This document shows positions 16,711-25,372 of a stretch of DNA of 64,000 bases, in pieces; the first letter of the stretch is position 1, and every line of letters begins with the position of its first letter. The DNA comes from Glutamicibacter arilaitensis Re117 (GTDB lineage Bacteria > Actinomycetota > Actinomycetes > Actinomycetales > Micrococcaceae). Both the position numbers and the translations under genes were made by a program. Location of the stretch: assembly GCF_000197735.1 (NCBI RefSeq), contig NC_014550.1:1240001-1304000 (forward strand). Reading direction: 5' to 3'. The notes under the pieces were generated by a model. It made no database searches. It was not told the origin of the DNA and worked only from the letters and a program-made list of their open reading frames with translations.

Positions 16711-18225
16711 GTGAGCCTGCGAACCTGGAGCATTCGAATCGCCAGCACTGCCACGGTACTTGCCATCGGTGTGGCCAGTGCGATCCCTGCCGCGCAGGCA
16801 GGCAATTCAATACAGCTCGCTGCCGGACAGAACCTGGAATCGGTCACCATCGAGGACTCCACTGGCATGCTCAATGAGCAGCGGCTGCGTGAAGCACTGG
16901 AGGAACTCGACTTCAATGAGCCCACGGACGTAGCCGTCTACGCCCGCAACGGCGAGTATTCCGATGACATCAATACCAAGACCTTGGAATTCGCCAAGTC
17001 GTCGCATCCGGAATGGATATCTGCCAAGCCGGAAGACTACGGGGACTATTGGGCCGATGGGCTGTTCATCATCACGCTGTCCATTGAAGGCCGCGGGGAT
17101 GGGCAGATCGGCACGTATTTCGGTGAAGACCGCAAAGTCTCCGAGAGTGCAATGGAGAGTATCCATGAGGCTGGCTATGATGACTTCAACCTTTCGCGGT
17201 GGACCGACGGCGTGATTGCCGTAGCAGACCAGGCGGCCGTGATCATGAATCGACCCTGGTACGAGCATCCGGCGTTGTGGATCGCCGGCGGAAGCGCCGG
17301 AGTGGTCGGTGCCATCGTTGGCGGCGCCGTGATGCACACCCGGTCAAAACGACGGGAAACTTTTGCCGAAGAACTGCGCCAGGGCGGATTGCATCTGACC
17401 AACGTCACCATGGACCTGGATGAAACTGAACTAGCGGCCAGGACGCTGCCGGCCACCTCGCAGCACGCGATCGAATTGGAACAGCGCTTCGCCAAGTTCA
17501 TGACCAAATACCGTGCCTGTTTCGAAGCGCAGCAAGCACTGGAAAGTTCGGGCAAGAAGGAGCGCTCCGGCTATGAAGGGGTTCGATTTGCCAAAGAATT
17601 CAAAGAATCAGCGCAGTCCTTGGACCTGACCGATGACGCCATCATTGCCGCGTCGGCGCTGTATACCCGCTCAGCTTCTTGGAAAGATGCTTGGCACGCG
17701 CAGACCAAGCCGCTGGAAGATGACCTGGCTGAGATTAGGGAGCTGCTCCAGGACGTTGAACCGGAGTTAATGGGCAGCGCTGCTGCGTTGGCTTCCTATC
17801 GGGAAGTGGCAACAGAGCAGCTGAGAGAACTGTCGGTGCAGCTGGAGGAAGAGTCGATCACCGTGGACCAAGCGCTCGACTCATTATCGGCACTGCGTGC
17901 CGAATTGACCGAGAAGCTGGATATCTTCGCCCAGGCGCAAATCGAAGTGTATGCCGAAAGTGCAGAAGAAAAAGCCGATATGCAATCGGAACTGAAGAAG
18001 TCCCGTTACGAATCCAGAGCCAACCAGAATTCTGTCGGCACCATCCTGGATGTCTTGAATCCATCTTCGATGTACTGGCGCGTGGGCAGCTACCACCACG
18101 GATATACCGCAGGGGTCAGTGCAGTGACCGCGTCGCGTGAAGCAGCGAGCTCATCTGGCGGAATATCCAGCGGCTATTCTGGAGGTGGAAGCTTCTCCGG
18201 GGCTGGTGGATCTTCCCGTTTCTAA
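16711..18225 (+). CDS. DUF5129/TPM-like exported membrane protein
   Basis: A 504-aa protein with a signal peptide (RTWSIRIASTATVLAIGVAS ending AQAG), an extracytoplasmic TPM-like alpha/beta domain (about 35-175; contains DVAVYARNGEYSDDINTK and DYWADGLFIITLSIEGRGDG), one TM helix (ALWIAGGSAGVVGAIVGGAV, about 187-207) and a long cytoplasmic part with coiled-coil-like helices (about 225-455). The last 30 residues are Gly/Ser-rich ending in GGSFSGAGGSSRF, like TPM/YgcG proteins. The function is unknown. The GTG start has AAGGAGAGG upstream. The phosphopantetheinyl transferase gene follows 14 nt after the stop, implying co-transcription. Confidence 0.8.
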   Translation: MSLRTWSIRIASTATVLAIGVASAIPAAQAGNSIQLAAGQNLESVTIEDSTGMLNEQRLREALEELDFNEPTDVAVYARNGEYSDDINTKTLEFAKSSHPEWISAKPEDYGDYWADGLFIITLSIEGRGDGQIGTYFGEDRKVSESAMESIHEAGYDDFNLSRWTDGVIAVADQAAVIMNRPWYEHPALWIAGGSAGVVGAIVGGAVMHTRSKRRETFAEELRQGGLHLTNVTMDLDETELAARTLPATSQHAIELEQRFAKFMTKYRACFEAQQALESSGKKERSGYEGVRFAKEFKESAQSLDLTDDAIIAASALYTRSASWKDAWHAQTKPLEDDLAEIRELLQDVEPELMGSAAALASYREVATEQLRELSVQLEEESITVDQALDSLSALRAELTEKLDIFAQAQIEVYAESAEEKADMQSELKKSRYESRANQNSVGTILDVLNPSSMYWRVGSYHHGYTAGVSAVTASREAASSSGGISSGYSGGGSFSGAGGSSRF

Positions 18226-18239
18226 CGAAAGGCAACGTC

Positions 18240-18905
18240 ATCTTCCCAGAGCTCTTGCCATCTGCCGTGCACGTGGTTCAAACCCGCACCGAACTTGACG
18301 GCGGGCCACGTTATTGGCAAGAAGAGCGCTATATCCTAGGAGCGGCGCCGCAGCGGCAACAAGAGTTCCGTACTGTCCGTGTCTGCGCTCGCCGTGCGTT
18401 GGCATCATTGGGTTTTGCAGACTTTGCCTTGGTTCCCGATGGCAAACGGGCCCCTATTTGGCCAGAAGGTGTTCTGGGTAGCATGACCCATTGCGCTGGC
18501 TTCAGGGCCGCCGCGGTTGCTTCAAGCGCCGACCTTCGCTCGATTGGCATCGATGCTGAACTGCACATGCCCCTGCCTGAAGAAATCCATGGGATCGTGC
18601 TGCTTCCCGAGGAACAGCAACTGGTCCAGGACCTGGCTGCGTCCCATCCGGGCATTGCGTGGGATCGGCTGATTTTCAGCGCCAAGGAAAGTGTCTTTAA
18701 AGCCTGGTTCCCGCTGACCCGGCAATGGCTGGATTTCTTGGAATGCAGGATTTCCATCGACATCCCCACGCAGCGTTTCCAGGCAAGCATCCGCGACGAG
18801 CATGCATTGGCTGCAAAACGTGGCCTTTCGGTGATGGATGGCGGCTGGAAAGCAGAAGGCCCCAGCGGCCAGGGGCTGCTGGGGACCTGCATCACCGTTC
18901 CCTAA
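18240..18905 (+). CDS. 4'-phosphopantetheinyl transferase, EntD/Sfp type (probable AUC start)
   Basis: This enzyme moves phosphopantetheine from CoA to the serine of carrier domains. The family motifs are present: GSMTHCAGFRAAAVASS, RSIGIDAELHMPLPEEI (the Mg-binding D-x-E) and LIFSAKESVFKAWFPL (the W/F-SxKEA/S-x-K signature). The first usable standard codon is TTG at 18255, but in-frame sequence from ATC 18240 reads (I)FPELLPSAVHVVQ, matching the usual F-x-x-LLP N-terminus, and AAAGG lies 7 nt before this ATC. I therefore place the start at 18240 (221 aa), with TTG 18255 as the fallback. The nearest carrier protein in the window is the Pls-type synthetase at 21273-25208. Confidence 0.85.
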   Translation: MFPELLPSAVHVVQTRTELDGGPRYWQEERYILGAAPQRQQEFRTVRVCARRALASLGFADFALVPDGKRAPIWPEGVLGSMTHCAGFRAAAVASSADLRSIGIDAELHMPLPEEIHGIVLLPEEQQLVQDLAASHPGIAWDRLIFSAKESVFKAWFPLTRQWLDFLECRISIDIPTQRFQASIRDEHALAAKRGLSVMDGGWKAEGPSGQGLLGTCITVP

Positions 18906-18928
18906 TCGAGATTCATCACCAGTGGCGC

Positions 18929-19825
18929 TTAGAATTCCTCGCCGTGGGTAATCACGTTGGCTGCACGGCCGACGATCCTCGGATCGGGTGATCCCACCAG
19001 TTCGTGGTCCTTGCCCTTGTAATCGAAAAGATTCAGGACGTGGCGCATCGCTTGCAACCGGGCGCGCTTCTTGTCATTTGATTTCACCACGGTCCACGGG
19101 GCATGCTCCGTGTCGGTCTTGAGGAACATTTCCTTTTTGGCTTCGGTGTACTTGTCCCATTTATCCAGGGACTCAAGATCCATGGGGGAGAGCTTCCACT
19201 GGCGCACCGGATCGATACGGCGAATCGTGAAACGGGTCAATTGCTCGCTGGCGGAAACCGAGAACCAGAACTTAATTAGATCGATCCCCTCATCGACGAC
19301 CATCTTCTCAAAGGCCGGCGTCTGGTCAAGGAAATGCGCTACCTGCTCTTGGGTGCAAAATCCCATGGCCCGTTCGACCCCGGCACGGTTGTACCAAGAC
19401 CGGTCGAAGAGCACGATCTCGCCCGCCGAAGGGAAATGCTGCACGTAGCGCTGGTAGTACCACTGCGTCGACTCGCGTTCGCTGGGCTTCTCCAAGGCTA
19501 CTACCCGGGCTCCGCGCGGATTCAGGTGCTCGGTGAAACGCTTGATCGTGCCGCCTTTGCCGGCGGCGTCACGGCCTTCGAAGACGATCATAATGCGGCG
19601 GCCGTTCGCCTTGGCCCACTTCTGCAGTTTCAGCAGCTCGATCTGCAACGCCCGCTTCTGGAGCTCATAGGTGGCCCGGTCGAGCTTCTCAGCGTAGGGG
19701 TAGTTCTCCCGCCAGGTATCCACGATGCTTCCATCGGCGCGGACCAGCACCGGGTCGTCATCGTCGTTGTCCAGGACGGAGTAGCCGAGGAAGGATTCAT
19801 CGAGCAGCGGGGTCTCTACAGTCAT
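18929..19825 (-). CDS. ppk2: Polyphosphate kinase 2
   Basis: A 298-aa PPK2 that interconverts polyphosphate and nucleoside phosphates. Walker A is MIVFEGRDAAGKGGTIKRF, the conserved lid/acid region is EIVLFDRSWYNRAGVERAMG, and RFTIRRIDPVRQWKLSPMD follows, typical of single-domain PPK2. The subclass (ADP- or AMP-using) cannot be settled by eye, though overall form suggests class I. It is convergent with the phosphopantetheinyl transferase gene (23-nt gap) and lies 132 nt downstream of the M1 peptidase gene on the same strand. Confidence 0.93.
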   Translation of the reverse strand: MTVETPLLDESFLGYSVLDNDDDDPVLVRADGSIVDTWRENYPYAEKLDRATYELQKRALQIELLKLQKWAKANGRRIMIVFEGRDAAGKGGTIKRFTEHLNPRGARVVALEKPSERESTQWYYQRYVQHFPSAGEIVLFDRSWYNRAGVERAMGFCTQEQVAHFLDQTPAFEKMVVDEGIDLIKFWFSVSASEQLTRFTIRRIDPVRQWKLSPMDLESLDKWDKYTEAKKEMFLKTDTEHAPWTVVKSNDKKRARLQAMRHVLNLFDYKGKDHELVGSPDPRIVGRAANVITHGEEF

Positions 19826-19957
19826 GCACTGACCGTAGAATTATCCGGTGAACGGCACATGAACAACAGCTGAACATGGCGCGGACTCAGGGCTATTTGT
19901 GACCAAGAGCAACAAAGCACCCGAGCTGCGCCGGCCACGGAACAGGCCGTGCAAAGA

Positions 19958-21259
19958 TCAGCCGGGGAACGGCGGAAGGTCTTCGGAGAACAGCCAAGCG
20001 TCCAAGATCGGCTGGACTCGGCTTTCCGGGGCGTAGCGGCAGAGCAATTCGGCGAACATCGGTGTGCTGACCGTTGAATGCTTATGCGTTGCCGTCCATT
20101 CGCGAAGCATCACATAGAACTGCGCTTCACCGAGCTGCACCATCAGCGCATATAGTGCCAGTGCACCGCGCTTGTACACCCGGTCATCGAACATGTCCGC
20201 GGGTCCCGGGTCGCCAACCACAATGTCTTGCGGCAGGTCCTTGAGCATTTGCCACGCGGTGCGGGCGCGTTCGGCCAGCGGCATCACGCCAGCTTCCTGG
20301 GAGTAGACCCATTCGCTGAAGCAGGCGAAGCCCTCGTTGAGCCAGATATCTTTCCAGCGTCCAGGAGTCAGCGAATTGCCGAACCACTGATGCGCGAGCT
20401 CGTGCGCGATCAAGCGCTGCGCCTCCCACTGGAGGGACAGGTGGTTCTTGCCGAAGATGCTCAGCCCCTGGGCTTCGAGCGGGATCTCCAGCTCGTCATC
20501 GACCACAACAATCTTGTAGCTCTCAAACGGGTAGGGCCCGAACTTCCGCTCAAACAGCTGCGCCATGGCGGCCTGTTTCGCGAACGCGCCACGCACCGGC
20601 AGATCGCTGCCCGGCACGGCATAGGCCAGCAAATGCCCGCCCTGGTCGAAGGGGATCTCCTGGTAGCGGCCGATCTGCAAGGTCGCCAGGTAGCTGGCCA
20701 TCGGTTCGCGCTGCTCGTAGACCCAGGTCTCGCGGCTGGCTGAACGTCGATGATCCACCAGCTGGCCATTAGCCACCACCCGATAGCCGGCATCCGTGGA
20801 GATTTCGAAACGGTAGGTGGACTTGTGGCTCGGGTGGTCATTGCACGGGTACCAGGTGGAAGCGCCCACCGGTTGGCCCGACACCAAGATGCCGTCGGTG
20901 AGCTCCTCCCAGCCAAGCTCGCCCCACAGCCCGTCTTCAGCTTGCGGGCTGCCTGCATAGCGCAGGTTCAGCTCCACACGCTCACCGGCTGGCACCGGAG
21001 TGGGCAGGGAGACGACCATGCGGTGGTGCTTCTTGGACACCTGCACCTTGCGTCCTTGGCAGGTGGCCTTGATGATCTTCAAGCCGCTGAGGTTCAGCGC
21101 CACTTCGTGGAGATCCTCCAGCGCGCGGATACGCAGCGTGGCCCGGCCATCGAGCAGATTGCTGGCCAACTTGATCACCAGCGCCAGGTCATAGTGCTCC
21201 ACCGTGTACTTCGGGGACCCGTGGTGCTTGGTGTACTCGTCGAGTATGGTGTGGGGCAT
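19958..21259 (-). CDS. M1-family zinc metallopeptidase
   Basis: A 433-aa short M1 aminopeptidase-like protein. It has the beta-sandwich N-domain (LNLSGLKIIKATCQG) and the catalytic zinc motif LIAHELAHQWFGNSLTPGRW with the third ligand in DIWLNEGFACF (HExxH-x18-E). The exopeptidase G-x-M-E-N motif is not evident; instead DDELEIPLEAQGLSIFGKNH occupies its place. No signal peptide is seen. ATG 21259 has GAGGAA upstream; a TTG at 21289 would overlap the synthetase gene. It begins 14 nt after the Pls-type synthetase stop, so the two are almost surely co-transcribed. Confidence 0.85.
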   Translation of the reverse strand: MPHTILDEYTKHHGSPKYTVEHYDLALVIKLASNLLDGRATLRIRALEDLHEVALNLSGLKIIKATCQGRKVQVSKKHHRMVVSLPTPVPAGERVELNLRYAGSPQAEDGLWGELGWEELTDGILVSGQPVGASTWYPCNDHPSHKSTYRFEISTDAGYRVVANGQLVDHRRSASRETWVYEQREPMASYLATLQIGRYQEIPFDQGGHLLAYAVPGSDLPVRGAFAKQAAMAQLFERKFGPYPFESYKIVVVDDELEIPLEAQGLSIFGKNHLSLQWEAQRLIAHELAHQWFGNSLTPGRWKDIWLNEGFACFSEWVYSQEAGVMPLAERARTAWQMLKDLPQDIVVGDPGPADMFDDRVYKRGALALYALMVQLGEAQFYVMLREWTATHKHSTVSTPMFAELLCRYAPESRVQPILDAWLFSEDLPPFPG

Positions 21260-21272
21260 TGGTGGGGATTCC

Positions 21273-24200
21273 TCAGGCTTGTTGGTCAACTGGCAGTTCG
21301 GATTCGGGCTCTTCTTCGATGTTCCAGCGTACCGCCGGATTGCCCCGCCAGTAGGTATTGGCTGGCAGCACCTCGCCGCGCAGCACCAGGCTGGCAGGTC
21401 CGGTGGTGGTGCCTTCCGAGATCCGCGCAGCGGGAAGGATCACGCTGTGCGGGCCCAGGGTTGCGCCAGCACCGAGGGTGACCGCATCGATGGACATGAT
21501 GCGGTCGTGGAACAGGTGGGTCTGCAAAACGCAGCCGCGGTTCACCGTGGCATGGTCTTCCAAAGTCACCAGATCCGCTTCCGGGAACCAGTAGCTCTCG
21601 CACCAAACGCCGTGCCCGATCCGCGCGCCCTGGGCACGCAGGAACCAGACCAGAGCCGGGGTGCCCGAGGCCAAGCGGGCGAACCACTGCGCGCACACCA
21701 GCTCGGTGAAGGAATCCACCATTTCGGTGCGCCAGATGAACGAGCTCCACAGCGCGTGCTCGCCAGGGCGGATCACTCCGATCACCAGCCACTTGGCGGC
21801 CACCGCCACCAGCGCGGCGATCGCACCGGCAGCCACCAGCACCGCGCCGGAGAGCAGGATCGCAGCCAATGGGCTGAAGTAGGTGGTCAGCGCGGACAGC
21901 GTCCAGAGCACGCCGCCGGCAATGCCCACCGTGGTGAACACGGCCAACGCGCGGGTCAGCTCCCACCCGGCGCGCAGCATCTTGAGCTTGAGGGTAGGGC
22001 GATAGGTCAGATCCGATTCGCCTTCCACCGTGGTGCGGCGCAGCATGTGCGGAGGCGAGCCGATCCACGAGGTGCCGGCCTTCATCTTTTTGGGGGTCGC
22101 CGAGAGCACCGCGATCAGCGAGCGCTTGGGTACCCGGCGTCCGGCATGCAGGATCCCGGAGTTACCCAAGAACGCCTTCTTGCCCACGCGGACCGGGGCG
22201 ATGTGCATCCAGCCGCCGCCCAGCTCATAGGAGGCGACCATGGTGTCGTCAGCCAGGAATGCGCCGGAGGAAATAGTGGTCATCTTCGGGATCAGCAGCA
22301 CCGTGGAGATCTCCACATCTCGGCCCACCTTGGCGCCCAGCAGGCGCAGCCAGATCGGGGTGAACAGCGAAGCATAGAGCGGGAAGAGCAGATCGCGGGC
22401 GGTATCCAGCACGCGTTCGGTAGCCCACGCCTGCCAGCCCACCCGGGAAGTCACCGGATGCCAGCCTTCGACCAGTCCAATGGACAGCAACCGGACTACC
22501 GCGATGGTCAGCACCATGGTGGAAAGGAACCATACGGTGGCACCCAGCAGCACGGCGGGGATGAAACGCCAGCCGATGCCGGTCAGCGATTGCGCGGTGC
22601 CAAGCACCGGAGCGATGGCCAGCAAGGCCGCGATCACCGGGATCCACTGCGCGAGGTTCAACGCGATGGAACCCACGGCGCCCAGGAACCGGGGCAGCAG
22701 CTTGTGCTCGGGTTCGTGCTCCGGCCATTTCGGCTTCGCCCGGCCTTCGCGCTGGGCGGGGGAGCCGGCATAGCGCGAATGGCTGCGCGCCTGGCCGTAG
22801 AGAGCTGAACCGGCCTCTACGATGGTGCGCTCGCCGATGACCGCACCGGGAGCCAGGGTGCTGCGTGCGCCGACCGAGGCGTGCGCCCCGACTTCGATGG
22901 CGCCCACATGCAGCTTGTCGCCGTCGATCCAGTAGCCCGAAATGTCGACCTCGGGTTCAATGGTGGCACCGGGGCCGACGGTGAGCAGACCGGTGACCGG
23001 TGGCAGGGTGTGCAAGGTGGCGGTGGCATCGATTCTCGCTCCGAGCATCCGCGCATACCAAGGCAGCAGGGGAGCGGAGGCCAGCGAGATGGGATCCACC
23101 ACGTCGGCGATGTGCTGGGCCAGCCACAACCGCAGGTGCAGCGATCCGGAACGCGGGTAGGTGCCCGGTTGCAGCCCGCGCAGCAGCAGCTTGTTGGCCG
23201 CGATGGATAGCGACATGCGTCCCAGCGGGGTGACGAACAGCAGCCACAATCCGCCCAGCACGTACCAAGGGGCTGGCAGCGGTGCGTCGAAGACGCCCAA
23301 TGCCACCATGAACAGGTGCCCGAACATCAGATAGGTGAACCAGCGCAACCCGGAGAGGACGAACAGCGGAACGGCCAGCAGGCTCTGGACCCATTGGGTT
23401 CCGCGCTGGGTGCGCACCACGGTGCGCGGCTGCGCCGGGGCGGCGGACTGCTGCTGTCCGCCCAGGTATTCGACCAGGGCGCCGAAGCGCGGGTAGTCGT
23501 AGAGTTCGGCGACGGTCAGATCCGGGTAGCGGGCACGCAGTGCGGAGACCAGCTGCGCGGCGGCCAGTGATCCGCCGCCGGAAGCGAAGAAGTCCGCATC
23601 CCATCCGGCGGCCGTGGCGCCGAGCGCGCCCTTCCAGCAATCGGCGATGAACTGGCCGGTGCCATCGAGCTGGGGCAGATCGGAGGCGTCGGCATCCTGC
23701 GCGGCGCCGGGCAGCGGCCACGGCAGTGCGTTGCGGTCCACCTTGCCGCTGGTCTTCATCGGCAACCTGTCCATCACCGCCAGGATCGGCACCATCGGGG
23801 CCGGCAGGTCCGCCAGCAGCGCGGTGCGCGCGGCAGCCAGGTCGTAGCCGGGGTCGGCCTGCAGGTAGCCGACCAGGATCTTGTTTCCGGTGGCGGTTTC
23901 GCGCACCGCCACCGCGGCAGCGGACACCTCGGGCAGCGAGTTCAGCGCCGCATCGATTTCACCCAGTTCGATGCGCCGTCCGCCGATTTTCACCTGGTCA
24001 TCCACGCGGCCCACGAAGATCAGGCCCAAGTGATCGTTGATGACCATATCGCCCGAGCGGTAGGCGCGTTCCCAGCCCAGGGTGGGCATCGGCGCGTACT
24101 TCTCGGCGTCCTTTTCCGGATCCAGGTAGCGGGCCAGGCCCACGCCGCCGATGATCAGCTCCCCGGATTCCCCCTCGGCCACCGGGATCCCGTCGGGGTC

Positions 24201-25208
24201 CACCACGGCCAAATCCCAGCCATCCAGCGGCAATCCGATGCGCACCGGCACGCTGCCGTCCATGGTGGCGCCGCAGGCGACCACGGTTGCCTCGGTCGGA
24301 CCGTAGGTGTTCCAGACTTCACGGCCTTCGGTGGCCAGGCGCCGGGCCAGTTCTGGCGGGCAGGCTTCGCCGCCGAAGATCAGCAGGCGTACCGAATCCA
24401 GGGCCTGGGCCGGCCACAGCGCAGCCAGGGTGGGCACAGTGGAGACCGCGGTGATGGAGCGCGAGATCAGCCAGGGTCCCAGGTCCATGCCGCTGCGCAC
24501 CAAGGCGCGCGGGGCCGGGACCAGGCAGGAGCCATTGCGCCAGGCGATCCACATTTCCTCGCAGGAGGCGTCGAAGGCTACCGAGAGTCCGGCCAGCACG
24601 CGGTCGGAGGTGTTCAGCGGGTTTCCGGGAAGGAACATCTTTGCTTCGGCGTCCACGAAGGCGGCTGCCGAACGATGGGTGACCGCCACGCCCTTGGGCT
24701 TGCCGGTGGATCCGGAGGTGAAGATGATCCACGCGTCGTCTTGCAGCGAAGGCATGCGCGGGTTGGCGAAGGGCTTGGGGCGCTGCGCATCGGCAACGAT
24801 GGTGTCCCGGCCCTTGATGATGCCGGCGACCTGGGCTTCGGTGAATACGGTCTTGGCGCGTTCATCGGGGTCATCGGCATCCACCGGTACGTAGGCGGCG
24901 CCCACCCACATGATCGCCAGGATCCATTCGTACAGGTGCCGGGTGCCTGATTCGACGCGCAGGCCGATCCGGTCGCCGGCGCCCAGTCCCTGTTCATGCA
25001 GGCGGAGTGCTTTGGCCTTGACCTCTTCGATCAGCTCGGCGTAGCTTTCGATGCGTTCGCCGTCGTCGATGGCCGGCGCGTCGGGGTGTGCCAGCGCGGT
25101 GGCCTGCACGATGTCCATCAGGGTGCGTGCATTTGGTGCCCGGTCTCCGGCGGGGAACTGCGGCTGGTGGATCGGTGCATCCGGGGTAGGAGTCTGTTCG
25201 GTATCCAT
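21273..25208 (-). CDS. Pls/PosA-type membrane-bound non-ribosomal peptide synthetase
   Basis: A 1311-aa single-module synthetase. Residues 25-500 are an adenylation domain (A3 FTSGSTGKPKGVAVTH at 163-178, A5 NTYGPTEATVV, A8 RVDDQVKIGGRRIELGEID, A10 TSGKVDR). Residues 515-590 are a carrier domain with the phosphopantetheine Ser547 in FFASGGGSLAAAQ. The remainder has about six transmembrane helices separating three soluble left-handed beta-helix segments (hexapeptide repeats such as VGARSTLAPGAVIGERT and MSIDAVTLGAGATLGPHSVI). There is no ordinary C or TE domain. This matches Pls (epsilon-poly-lysine synthetase) and its relatives, where the membrane part joins monomers iteratively. Pocket residues aligned by eye to PheA are D213, A214, E217, S256, I277, G279, T301, V309, V310 and K489, a basic-amino-acid type code close to lysine codes I recall. 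It is followed at 14 nt by the M1 peptidase gene. Confidence 0.88.
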   Translation of the reverse strand: MDTEQTPTPDAPIHQPQFPAGDRAPNARTLMDIVQATALAHPDAPAIDDGERIESYAELIEEVKAKALRLHEQGLGAGDRIGLRVESGTRHLYEWILAIMWVGAAYVPVDADDPDERAKTVFTEAQVAGIIKGRDTIVADAQRPKPFANPRMPSLQDDAWIIFTSGSTGKPKGVAVTHRSAAAFVDAEAKMFLPGNPLNTSDRVLAGLSVAFDASCEEMWIAWRNGSCLVPAPRALVRSGMDLGPWLISRSITAVSTVPTLAALWPAQALDSVRLLIFGGEACPPELARRLATEGREVWNTYGPTEATVVACGATMDGSVPVRIGLPLDGWDLAVVDPDGIPVAEGESGELIIGGVGLARYLDPEKDAEKYAPMPTLGWERAYRSGDMVINDHLGLIFVGRVDDQVKIGGRRIELGEIDAALNSLPEVSAAAVAVRETATGNKILVGYLQADPGYDLAAARTALLADLPAPMVPILAVMDRLPMKTSGKVDRNALPWPLPGAAQDADASDLPQLDGTGQFIADCWKGALGATAAGWDADFFASGGGSLAAAQLVSALRARYPDLTVAELYDYPRFGALVEYLGGQQQSAAPAQPRTVVRTQRGTQWVQSLLAVPLFVLSGLRWFTYLMFGHLFMVALGVFDAPLPAPWYVLGGLWLLFVTPLGRMSLSIAANKLLLRGLQPGTYPRSGSLHLRLWLAQHIADVVDPISLASAPLLPWYARMLGARIDATATLHTLPPVTGLLTVGPGATIEPEVDISGYWIDGDKLHVGAIEVGAHASVGARSTLAPGAVIGERTIVEAGSALYGQARSHSRYAGSPAQREGRAKPKWPEHEPEHKLLPRFLGAVGSIALNLAQWIPVIAALLAIAPVLGTAQSLTGIGWRFIPAVLLGATVWFLSTMVLTIAVVRLLSIGLVEGWHPVTSRVGWQAWATERVLDTARDLLFPLYASLFTPIWLRLLGAKVGRDVEISTVLLIPKMTTISSGAFLADDTMVASYELGGGWMHIAPVRVGKKAFLGNSGILHAGRRVPKRSLIAVLSATPKKMKAGTSWIGSPPHMLRRTTVEGESDLTYRPTLKLKMLRAGWELTRALAVFTTVGIAGGVLWTLSALTTYFSPLAAILLSGAVLVAAGAIAALVAVAAKWLVIGVIRPGEHALWSSFIWRTEMVDSFTELVCAQWFARLASGTPALVWFLRAQGARIGHGVWCESYWFPEADLVTLEDHATVNRGCVLQTHLFHDRIMSIDAVTLGAGATLGPHSVILPAARISEGTTTGPASLVLRGEVLPANTYWRGNPAVRWNIEEEPESELPVDQQA

Positions 25209-25372
25209 GCTGTTCGGATCCGTCCCTTCACTAAAGAGCGTGCCGGGATGCTGGGGGAGTGCATCCTTGACGTGAAGTGGATCCTGGAGGGGTAGGAGCT
25301 CAAGGCTCCTGCAACCATTAAAGCGTGTCGCCTGCCGTTGCGGTCAAAATTATGGTTGAAGTGTCATGTATC

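Noticed and set aside
21204..24950. Plus-strand open frames of 534 and 306 codons opposite the synthetase gene
   Set aside because: High-GC antisense shadows; low-complexity Gln/His/Gly/Arg products and no RBS.
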